A stretch of 64,000 bases of DNA from Amborella trichopoda (taxonomy: Eukaryota; Streptophyta; Magnoliopsida; Amborellales; Amborellaceae): positions 4,796,688 through 4,860,687 of the forward strand of contig NW_006498507.1 in NCBI RefSeq assembly GCF_000471905.2, written 5' to 3'. Every line of letters starts with the position of its first letter. Within the stretch, counting starts at the first letter, position 1. The position numbers and the translations under genes are program-made. Positions 11,200 to 21,900 of the stretch are shown here, piece after piece. Below the pieces are notes generated by a model. The model worked only from the letters and a program-made list of their open reading frames with translations, was not told the origin of the DNA and ran no database searches.

Positions 11200-14100
11200 T
11201 CTGGGCCATTGGGCTCATCTGTTTATATGAGTTAGTGGGCTAATCCCATCTTTTTCTTATATACATTAATTATTTAAAAAACTCGGGTTAGATTCAGATT
11301 AAAATCCGAATCAGATCTGGATCGGATTCGCTTGAACCCAGATTCAATCCAAATTCCATTATAAACCTAACTTGGGTATGGATCCAAATTTTGAGTCTAA
11401 CCTCAATTCGAATAAGATCTGAGATCTAGGTTTCAAATCGGGATAGGGTCAATTCTCACCCTTAGGTACTTCCAATCTTTCTAATATTGCATTCTTACAA
11501 AGGGAGGACTCCAACCTTGGTTCGTATTAATATACTTTTGAGAAAGTGAAAATATTTCCACATCTTGGTTCACATGAAATTACTTTTTCGGAAATATTTT
11601 CACGCAAACCAAACGTGTTTAAGTCTAATTCCATTTTGCCAACTCAAACCAACTCCACCAACTCAAACTAACTCCACCAAGCTTCTACCCATGAGCATGT
11701 AGAAGTAAGAACGTATCATTGTTTGTAGGACTTCATTCATCATATACAACATGACTGCAACCTACTGTTGGACCCTCTCAGTGGGGCAATTGAGAAAGGG
11801 GTATGCTAATCACTAAAATTTGTTTGATCTACATAAACATACAGTGAGTTTAGAGACAATCTTTTCCTCCAATGTCAGGGCTAAATCATTTATAGCTAAA
11901 ATGCTAGATTGGCTTAGGCGAAACTCAACATAGTCCTTCTAAACAATTAAACATCCTATCTGTCAATGGGGAACACTGAACTACAAATGTTGATAATATA
12001 AGATAAATTCTTGTGTCTTTGAGATGCATGAGAGGATTGTGACAACAACTAAAGCTGCAATTATATCTGGCTCGTACTTTGAAAGATTTGTAGTATATAA
12101 TCACATACACATAAATGATCTTCGGAGTAAATCGACCATTGTACTCATTTTAACTAAATAGGCCTTTGTGGACAACTACTCTTTTTATGTGTAAAGGCTA
12201 TGAAATGTGGACCATACTCCTTTTCTCTCATGGATATGTAAAGGCAATGAAAGGTGGACCATACGCCATTTTATGTCATGGATATGAGGCTGAATTAGCG
12301 TGACTGGAGTGAAAGTGGTGGTTGATCACTCAATATCAACAGTGGTTTAATTATGCAGTATTTTGCTGCTTGAAAATAAATATAAAAATAATTTAAGAAT
12401 CGAATGTATATAGAACAATGTGTAATGCAGTTCATGATGTTATTTTCTTAAAAAGCTACCCTTTAGTAAGGTGATCAAACTGGAATTTCAAAAAGATTAA
12501 ATTTTAAATGCAGAAGATATAACGACACATATAACCAAAACCAAAAGATTACAAATCCATCATCATAAACAATATTAAAACACAATTAATAAAAATAATA
12601 ATAGATAATCAATAAAAAATTACACATCACAATCATAATAAAAAATTTCACACAACATAATATTGAAATAAGATACCTCTTTAGTCTTCTCCAATGCCTC
12701 AAAATTTTCTACTCCAATTACCAAAACTTTTATTTTACTAATCAAATTTCTTCCCATTTTTTAACTTTACCGTAAAGATTATGAATTTGGTATCATAAAT
12801 TTGTTGCTTATTTGAAATTATATAAAGAGACATTTGAAAGGCTTCTATAAATAAAAAAAAAAAAAGGCTTATCACAATAAAAACATGTTATTTCAATTAT
12901 ATTATTCCAATGTCTTATCATGATGAAACCAATGTCTATTCATGTTAGAAGACATGTGATTCCTTTTAAATGCCAAATGCATGCAAAATAAGTAGTTAGT
13001 TAGAGTAGGTGCACACTAAAGAATAACTATATTAATGCAAAAAATAAAAAATGCATATTTTATTATACACCTAGCCATTCCCCAAAAAACTCAAAATATC
13101 AAAGAAAACTAAACTAATTTTTTTTAGAATAGAATGAAAATAGAAGGATAAAAAATATCTTTAATTTGCATGAGAACTGAAATGTCACACACCGAAAAAG
13201 TGCATATTTGATTGAACACCCACCATAATTATGTAAAATAAATTATCGCAGTCATAATCAAAGTAAAATATGTAAATAAATTAAAATAAACGTTTAGTTA
13301 ATATTTAGTCAATATTTTAAAAAATCTATATAAAACCTGTTTAAGACCAACATCACTCATATAAGCTCTACAAGGCATGTTATTCCCCATTGATCTACAT
13401 TGGCAATAAAATGGATAAAAGCAAGTTAGAATATTTATCAAATACCCAAATATGCAAAAAATAAAGTAATAATCCATACATAAAAAAAAGAAGAGAAAAA
13501 CATAAATAATTTAAAATATTATATAGTTCACAACAATAATAAATGGAAAAAACTATAGTAAGCCCAAAATTTACCACAGGGACAATTTTATCATCAATTC
13601 ACAGTCAAATAGTGGAAGACACGCACATCGTATCAAATATCAACCTATGCAATATACAAACAAAAAAAAGATGTTAAACAATTATAAAAGATAAAATTGA
13701 TCATATTTCCAATGATGAAAATAGACAAATAAAAAAATAGAAAAGGTTCCTTTAGACCTAGAGGGCATCAGAAAACCCTGAAATTGACGATCTTGATCGT
13801 GCCCGTTATGGATCTAAATATAGAAAAAAAAGATACTACAGGTCTTAAAAATATTGTATCTTGCTACACATTATCTAGATATTTCGTACACATTATCTGG
13901 ATATTTCACTTTCATGTGCTCACAGATCTGCCAATTCAACACCATTCCATTCTGAAGCTTCAAATTTCATATTAGATTTTTTTTGGGCATCACAGGAGTC
14001 ATTATTTAAGGATGCATCATCTGGGGCTTTGTTCTACACTTTCACTTTTGTTCCTGAACCACAACTTTATGCAAACCATAGGTACATCTCTCTTAACAAC

Positions 14101-14455
14101 AAAAAAGCCATGAATGCATCTCTCTCCAGCAACAAAAGAAAAAATAAAAATAAATAAATAAATAAAAAATATATATATATGTCATGAGATGTTTTCCTCT
14201 TATATTGTTCATCAGTTTCTCTATCTTCTGTTGCAATGGCTGTCCAGCTTCACTCTATCTTTTGCCAATGTTAATCTCTGTAAAACTGCAAATGGGTTTT
14301 TTTTCCTCTTTAAAGCTGAAATTGGGTTTCTCCCCTTGCGTTTCTTTCTTGAACACTGTAAATGTATGTCTTTCTCATGCAAATGGTTTCTCCCTCCTCT
14401 GTAAATTCTTAGGAGAAAGTAAGAATGAGATAGCTTAGGTTCCTTGTCCTCACAA
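11200..14455. other. Gene-free AT-rich spacer
   Basis: After the GATC-rich words (to about 11450) there is only AT-rich sequence with short chance frames. TAAA(T)n low-complexity sequence lies near 14140-14180. I see no gene, RNA or clear mobile element. Confidence 0.4.
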
Positions 14456-14975
14456 TTATCTAGGCAAAACCTGGGTCATTGGGATGAACACAGTCAGCCG
14501 CAGTTGAATTGTCCTGTAATAAAGTCTCAGTGGTTGAGTTCCTACATAACAAGGTACCGTCTGCGATCCTTGGGTCAAAGTTGGCCACTTTGGTATTAGA
14601 ATCAAGAGGGATTGAATAGGAACTTGAGGTTCCAAGCATTTATTCATGACATTTAGCCTCACAGAGAGCAACCTTTCCTTTCGAAATCTGCTCATCCAAT
14701 GGCCAATTGATCTTGCCAAGCCTTCAGATGAAATCTTCATCAATTCATTCCTGAGTACTCTTAGTGTGGTTTGCATCCTTGAGCTGAGCCTCGAGTTCTT
14801 GAATCCTTTTTCTCTGTCCCGGTGTTATTATCTCTGCTTCAGCAATCTTGGAGACCATGCTTGCTTGAAGCGAAGGATCATGGAGAGAGAGCCTCTTCTT
14901 TGGTCGCTGCCAAGTCTTGATGAAGGCACAGAGCCTTATGCTCAGAGACAAGAATCCATGCAGCCGTACCATTGA
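14456..14975 (-). pseudogene. Coiled-coil protein gene fragment, frameshifted
   Basis: Reading the minus strand and changing frame gives a coherent stretch in three pieces. The first is ALCLHQDLAATKEEALSLHD then SLQASMVSKIAEAEII and GQRKRIQELEAQLKDANHTK, a strong coiled-coil heptad pattern. The second is RNELMKISSEGLARSIG. The third continues only in a shifted frame. Adjacent fragments in different frames, plus an in-frame stop after KSTQE, indicate a decayed gene fragment. I believe it derives from a plant-specific coiled-coil protein but cannot name it. No upstream or downstream exons are seen. Confidence 0.45.
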
Positions 14976-15049
14976 CTATATCAGAAGAAGCCTAGTTCAT
15001 CTCTGGAATTATCAGATACCAGAAATATACTTAATTATCATTCAGATAC

Positions 15050-15470
15050 ACGCCCTTCTCTTCTGTTTCCTTTTTTTTGGTATTTTATTTTTTCCAAATT
15101 AGCTTTTATGCCCTTCTCTTCTGTTTTTTTTTTTTGGTATTTTATTTTTTTCAAATTAGCTTTTATGGTAGTCGTATTACAGAACCGTGATAGTCTTTGT
15201 CGGATACAACCATGAATTGAGAAGAAGAGGGTACAGAGAGAGGGAGAGAAATCCAACAAAGATAGTTTTTTTTGGTATTTTATTTTTTCCAAATTAGCTT
15301 TTATGCCCTTCTCTTCTGTTTCTGTTTTTTTTGGTTTTTTTTTTTTCAAATTAGCTTTTACGGTAGTCGTATTACAGAACCGTGATAGTCTTTGTCGGAT
15401 ACAACCATGAATTGAGAAGCAAAGGGTACAAAGAGAGGGAGAGAAATCCATCAAAGATAGAGAAAGTGAC
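15050..15470 (-). repeat. Direct duplication, about 200 bp
   Basis: A block with TTAGCTTTTATGCCCTTCTC, a T-rich tract, then GGTAGTCGTATTACAGAACC and GAGAGAAATCCA(A/T)CAAAGATAG occurs at 15104-15275 and again at 15304-15465. An extra copy of its first part lies at 15050. The 147-aa minus-strand frame across it is explained by the duplication and shows no known domain. Confidence 0.7.
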
Positions 15471-16752
15471 GATCTACTCAAGTCGGAAACTTGTTTGAAG
15501 AAGCTAAATTAATCAGATACTTGTTTGAAGAAGCTAAATTAAAGAATGGTCAAGGTCTGAACTGTTGTGAAAATGTAGGAATTGCGACTGGAAATTGAGG
15601 ATGTGGAGAATTTGGTGGAGACCCTGAATTGAAGAGCATGGTTCAGTGGCTGGCAGCTTCTCCGATGAATGATCTCTCTCTCCATGCTTCTCTTCGTAGT
15701 CTTAAGCTCCATTCGAATCCAATAATATTTCTCTCATTTTTATCGTCCACCATGAGAAAGGGAGTGACTTTATCCTCCAATCGCTTTCTCTCTCTATCTT
15801 TGTTGGATTTCTCTCTCCTCAATCTCTCCACTCCTCTAAAGACTATTACGATTTTGAGCATCGTGATACCTCTCTCGGTCTCATGCCACTTTAACTGCAG
15901 CCGTGCCTTTAAACATTGCGACATCATTATTTTGATAAAAAATTAATATAAATAGTAAAAAAAAAAAAAGTGTGAATGAAATTTAAAAAAGTATAGTTTT
16001 TTTTTTTAATTAGCCCAAAATTAAAGTGTGTTTCTGATCATTTCCCTTATATCTATAAAGAATTTACAGTAAGAAATGCAGCATACCTCTTAACCCAGCT
16101 CAATGTATATTACAACAAAAAGATTAAAAAAAAAAAGCTAACTAAAAATCAAGATAATTTAAGACCATACAAATTCTTTTTTTTTTTTAAGAAAATAAAC
16201 ATTGAAATGAAGGAATTTCATATCACTCACAACAAAAAATAAATAGGAATGCACAATGAAAAGCTCTATTGAGAAATTAAAATAGGAAGGAAAAATTCAA
16301 AGCTCAAAGATTACCATCTAATTCAAATGATAAGAGAAAATACCATGTAAAAGGTTGAAACCTTTTACAAAATCATTAAAGCGATCAAATTATCTCAATT
16401 AACATTTGCGGATTATTTCTTCTTTTTGTTTCACTTAGATATCTCATAAAAAAATAAAAATATTCAATTGCAGGATTGAGAAGGAGAAGGAATAAGGGGC
16501 ATATAATCTTATTCTCCAAGAGCCCCAACTAAATGATGAAAAAACCTCTGCTTATTGAGGATCAGAAACAAGGACTGTACTATTCAATGTTCCTAACGAG
16601 GAATAATTAGGGGTATTTTTCCCTAATTATTCATCATTATTAAACAACCCACATTGATTTATCATACCGTTCTAACCCTTTTTCTAGTTCACGTTGCATC
16701 AACATAAAAGTCCATTAGGCTGCAATGTGATAGGTGGCTTGGGGTGGCAATG
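15471..16752. other. Gene-free spacer
   Basis: A pyrimidine-rich patch at 15640-15900 gives overlapping chance frames on both strands. The rest is AT-rich with homopolymer runs. No gene is supported. Confidence 0.35.
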
Positions 16753-17520
16753 TCATAGCAAAAGTTGAATGAGGCTTTTGAGCAACAGCAAAAAATCTTT
16801 GCTTTTTTTTGGAAAGTTGACCACAAATTTCATCGCCTCAAAAAGAAATACAAAAAAAATCACCAGCAAAGATGGGTATACTCCCCTTTTAGCAAGAACA
16901 TCAGCCTCAACATTACATTTTATAGTAATGCACAAGTCAAAAAAAAAAAAAAAAAAAAACCTATAAATTTCATCGGGGCGGCTTTATCGCTCTTTTTGCC
17001 CACGTAATAACGTTAGAGGAGTCCCTTTCAATTGTCTTATGACTATCTAACTTCATAATTATTTTTAGGACTTTCAAAATTCCTCTCGATTGAGCCTCAT
17101 TAGTATTCCCATATGAACTTGAGAATGTTTTTAAAATACCACTATTGTGGTTTCTAATGAGTCTTCCAAAATTAGCTGGACCTGGGTTGCCCACACAACT
17201 ATCATCAAAATTAAGCTTCAACCATTCAAAGGATGTGGTTTCCAAGTAGTTCTAATTAAATTGGAGTATGGACACAATTTTGCCACTTCCAACGGATTTT
17301 GAAAAATCTGACTTTTGGGTATACTAGTGCACTCCTTATGCATCGAGAGCCAATCTATTGCCATTGCTAAAATATTTGATTTCAAAACATCCAAATATAA
17401 GAACACGCCTTCAAAAATTCTCCTATTGTGCTCTCTCTATATATTCCATATTATGCTGGTCCATAAAGATCGCCATAGAACAGTGCCAATCTTTGGAAGA
17501 CCCGGGTGCATCCATTATTG
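16753..17520 (-). pseudogene. 3' end of a dead plant LINE (RNase H domain)
   Basis: On the minus strand fragments read in order. First comes the post-zinc-finger block LWRSLWTSIIWNI...NRRIF (about 17400-17490). Next is FLYLDVLKSNILAMAIDWLS. Then comes the RNase H start LKLNFDDSCVGNPGPANFG, with NEAQSRGIL and RDSSNVITWA, and finally NVEADVLAKRGV (about 16870-16935). This is the order of the RNase H region in plant L1-type LINE ORF2. Frame changes near 17215 and 16970 and a poly(A)-like run at 16939-16959 show it is inactive. The usual first catalytic context LNFDGS reads LNFDDS here. Confidence 0.7.
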
Positions 17521-17589
17521 AAGAATAACATCCATTGTTGAAGAATAATAACAAAATATCCTTGTTGTTGAAGTGAAGAAAACTATAGG

Positions 17590-17940
17590 CCACGCTAGCT
17601 GCAAATAAACTTGTAGTGTGCTAAGGCTAGGCTCAGTCAACTCGAGCCTAAAAAATTAGGACATGCTCCATGATATGGGCCTTGAGGGCTGGGCAACCAC
17701 GGTCCAAGGGTAGAATTGGGCTTTGGTGAAGGCCAGCCTGGTTTGACCCAATTGGGCCCTCTATTTATTTTTTCATTTGTTTTATTCTCTATTTTATTTG
17801 GCCCAACCCGGCCCCGTTCTGATAGGGTTAGGGCTAGGCTTGGGCTTGGACTAGGCCTTTTGGCCTTGGTAGGCCTAGGCCAACCCTATGGGGACTAGGG
17901 CCAACGGTGGCCCGGCCCATTGCCACCCCCTATTAGACGG
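17590..17940. repeat. GC-rich GGCC/TAGGC word repeat
   Basis: Many overlapping words of the GGGCTAGGCTTGGGCTTGGA, TTGGCCTTGGTAGGCC and GGCCCGGCCCATTG kind stand out in otherwise AT-rich DNA. This looks like a degenerate repeat rather than a gene; the 60-aa frame inside shows no conserved features. Confidence 0.4.
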
Positions 17941-18002
17941 TCCAAGTTGATTTAACCTGTTTTTTAATGAACCCAAGAGAAATAAATAATTATGTAGTTT
18001 GT

Positions 18003-18365
18003 ACAAGGTGCCCAACTTATACTACTAGTAAGGTGTAACTCTAAATTTTACAAAAGATGTAGTTTCAATGTTGAAAATCTTACGATGGCTTGAAAATTCA
18101 TGTTCTATCCTAATTATAAATTTTTAAATTTCAAAAATGGAGCAAACTGAGTAGATTTATAAATACATGAAATTCTTGGAAATAGTTGGTCTAGGTAACT
18201 TCTTATGAGATGCACTATTTTTAGAGTTTGAAATTCTCTTTGTTTATATCTTTAGATCTCGAATTCAAGATCATCAATTGGGTGGTTTTCCAATTTTGAA
18301 ACACTAGTTTCAATTGGATTTTTAGTGTACACCTTATTTCTATAGTATAATATTGCAACCTTCTA
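18003..18365 (+). mobile_element. MITE family B copy
   Basis: It starts ACAAGGTGCCCAACTTA. The core TTTCAATGTTGAAAATCTTA, AATTATAAATTTTTAAA, GTAGATTTATAAATACATGA, GATGCACTATTTTTAGAG and GATCATCAATTG matches copies at 18451, 37731 and 41415. It ends ATATTGCAACCTT. Non-coding. Confidence 0.65.
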
Positions 18366-18450
18366 TAAATTATTTCAAAAATATTAATCTCTTATTATGG
18401 ACCATAAAATTGCACATAAAAAAGATCTCCGTAAAAAGACTATTTTGAGA

Positions 18451-18823
18451 GGGGTGTGGTTTGCATAAGGTTGCAATGTTAAACAATAAAAAAAAAAAAG
18501 GTGCTCCTCCAAATTTTTTTATAAAATATAATTTTGATATTAAAAATTCTTATGATTGCTTGAGAATATATTTTTATCTCTAATTATAAAATTTTAAACT
18601 CAAAATATGATTCAAATCAAGTAGATTTGTAACAACATGAAAATCTTGGAAGTGGACGGTCCAGATAATGTGTTGCAAGGTGTACTATTTTTGAGACTCC
18701 AAATCTTTTTTTCTGTACATCTCGATATTGAGATAATCAATGAAAATTTTTTTTAAAATTAAAATAATTTTTTCTTATGGATTTTTGAGATGCATATTAA
18801 TTCTATATTTTAAGGGTGCAACC
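18451..18823 (+). mobile_element. MITE family B copy in the RMI1 proximal promoter
   Basis: It starts GGGGTGTGGTTTGCATAAGG, carries the family core (GTAGATTTGTAACAACATGA, GTGTTGCAAGGTGTACTATT) and ends TTTAAGGGTGCAACCT. It stops about 150 bp before the RMI1 ATG, so the sequence immediately 5' of the likely transcription start is transposon-derived. Confidence 0.65.
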
Positions 18824-18973
18824 TGAACTTTTTTCATTTCGAGCGACGGAGTAAATGCATCGCATGCTCTCGTGGACCTCAGAACCAAAAGAAAATTGGA
18901 GGGAAAACCCAACCCTGAGAGAGAGAGGACTTTAAGCGAGGAGCGGGAGGGTAATGAAGCACCACTCGGAAAA

Positions 18974-21900
18974 ATGGCGAGAAGGAGGCGACTGAGATTG
19001 CAGGTCTCTTCAGACGAAGAAGAAGAAGAAGAAGAAGAAGAAGCAGTCGATGGCATTGAAACCCCAATTCGTTCAAATCCCCAACCACCACCCCAAGCAC
19101 AGAGCAGTGCCTTTGAAATTTCAGACGATGAATACATGGACGTCGAACAATCACTCTCCGCCCCCTCTCCTCCTCTTCAAGATGATCTAAACCAGAATTT
19201 CACCGGAATCCAGTTAAATTCTGGCGATTATCCTGGCCAAAATCAAAATTTCATTGGAACCCATTTCGATTCCGGTGATTTTTCTGGCCAAAATCAAAAT
19301 TTCATTGGAACCCATTTCGATTCCCGTGATTTTTCTGGCCAAAATCAAAATTTCACTGCCGTAGAATCAAATTCCGTCCCTTTCTCTGGCCAAAATCGAG
19401 ATACCGGAATTCATTCGAGTCCTGGTGAGTTTTCCGGCCGTTCTGGTTCAGTGGATGTGGTTTTTAGGGGAATGGGGCTCCAGCTCAAGAGAGAGTGGCT
19501 GGAGTCTTGTTTTGAGGGTTTAATGGCTTCTCAAATAGGGTTTTCTCAGAAGAGTAGTCTCGAGCAGGCCGAGCTTTACTTCGCTCAGTTCCTTGTGGCT
19601 GATATGAATGATGTTGGTAATGGTGTGCTTCCCTCTAATGTCAATGCCATGCATGGCACAGAGATTGCTGGCCCTTTTATTTTGCAGGTAAAATTCATTG
19701 AATTCTTATTTGTCTTATCTCACTGCTATTTGAACAGTTTTTGTTAGAATCTTAGGTCTGAAAGCTTGAAGCACCATTGAAAGATAGAGGAGAGAATTTT
19801 TTTTTTCATGGGAGATTAGCAGTTGTTGCTATGATGTGCTTTGTGAACTATGAAAGTTCGAGATTTAGAGTTGTATATGTTGGGCTATCTTGATTTCGCT
19901 GGTATGAATTCTGATTATTGGAGTAGAGATTTAGAAATGCATTTGTGTTAGTTTTCAAATTCGATAACATAGAGGGACATGAACACAGCGCACATCCAAG
20001 CAATTCTACAGAGAATGAGAGAGTGAAGCGCTAGAGAATGCACATTCAATAATCTTATTTTATTTAAGTTGTTATTTGTCCATAATCATCAATGTTAATG
20101 TTATGAAATACCAACAAAAAGAAAGCTGATGCCTCACTGAGCAAATTCTATTGCCCACATTCTCCTGGTTCTCAATCATTATATATAATGCAAAAACAAA
20201 GAAAAATCTTAATTATAATGAGATTTTCTTATTACCCCAAAAAAAGACAATCTATTCATGATGAAAGGCTTATTTCAAAACATAATGCTATATTGTTTGG
20301 TTCCTATAGTATGGATATTGTGGGATAAAGTAAATCTGCACTGGTATGTGTCTCTTTATAATATTTCATTATGGTGGTTGTAGAACTGACTTTTGCACGA
20401 CATGTTCTTTGGGGCTTTTTGCTTGACTTGGCCCAGCCATTCTACCCAGTGTTTTACTAATGCTGATCCATGTTGGGAGTCTGTGGGGACCGACCAAGTT
20501 CCTAGTCAGAACTGGGAATTGGTCTGATTTTGGTACACTCACTTGGTTCTATCAGTGAACTAGGCAAGTATGTCAAGGAGCTAGGCTATCTGGATTGGCC
20601 GAATTGCCCATTTCACACCTATTTTATTTTTTTATGATTTTTTCAAATTTTTTATTTTTTGAAAATATCAGCTCAAATCTTATTTGGATCGGACTCCTGC
20701 ACCGTAGAATAGGTGCTTTCTGGCCTGGATGGGCGATCAAAATCTGTTCAATGGGTGATCAATCTGCCCCCTGATCTAGGTTTTAAACCACTGATTCCAC
20801 CTATTGTTTTTGCCCTAGAAAAAGGTAAAACATATAGAATATTCAGTTTACGAGAGAGTTCGCTTAATGCTCAAACCAATTTGTTCCTTATGGCCTGTGC
20901 TATAGCTACCATAAAGCAACACTATACTAAGAAAACAAATAATGTTAATGTGAATGTCTATCTCTTTGATATGCACTGATTTCTACTATTATTATTATTA
21001 TTAGAATTATTATGTGTGTGTGTGCGTGTGCGTGTGTGTGTGCGTGTGCGTGTGCGTGTGTGTGTGTGTGCGTGTGCGCGTGTGTGTGTGTGCGTGTGCA
21101 TGTATATGTCCATTACATATATTTGTTCGGCTTCTATAATCTGCGAATTTTCATACATCCATATGTGGGTGTGCACTGTGTACGCATGTCTGAGTGTGTA
21201 TGTCGGAATATTTCTCTTGTGATTTGAGATTCAAGTTGCTTTACAACTTCAGAAGGAAGTATATATGTGTCTAACATTGGTTTAAATTTTCTTGACAGGT
21301 TGATGAAACAGTTAACATTAGTTCTCCTCTTAAAGACAGGTATAAGGAAGTTGCTGCTGGTCCTAAGAGGTGCCTTAAATTATCAATGACAGATGGTGTA
21401 CAACGTATATTTGGTATCGAATATCGCCCTATTAAAGAGCTTATGGTTCTTGCTCCAGCTGGTTTAAAGGTCTGATATGCTGCCCTTCATCGCAGCATGT
21501 GGGATTTCTAATAATTAGTACTATTCTACCTCTCGATATCAAATTAAGTGATAGTCAACATTTTTGTCTATTTTGTAAGTTCATCACCCAGTTTTAGGGC
21601 ATGGTTACTTGCCTTGAATCTATTACTGATACAGAGAGAAGTATTATGGATTATTATAGAAGGGTATTGCTTTCCCAATTTTCAGCAAATAATTTTAGAA
21701 AGTAAATACTTCGGGAGAGTAGAGGTAAGAAGGACCTAGGAAGACAGTCAGCCATTTTTTTCTTGTATTTATAAGCACCGAGCAAATTTCTAGTGCATTG
21801 AGGGAACCTATATGTTTTCTGATTGCCATTTCGAAAGCTCAATGGTTGTGAATTATGGTTTTTCAACCAAGTTTGGACTTCTTGTTTTAAATGGGTGTGG

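Noticed and set aside
15629..15946. 105-aa plus-strand and 94-aa minus-strand frames on the same bases
   Set aside because: Overlapping frames in a CT-rich patch with no domain, no start context and no splice-site support.
18872..18973. Upstream in-frame extension of RMI1 starting at a GTG
   Set aside because: No in-frame ATG exists between the stop at 18824 and the ATG at 18974. MARRRRLRL followed by an acidic tract is the expected RMI1 start.
20958..21227. Overlapping Cys/Val- and His/Thr-rich frames in RMI1 intron 1
   Set aside because: They are translations of a TG/CG dinucleotide microsatellite.
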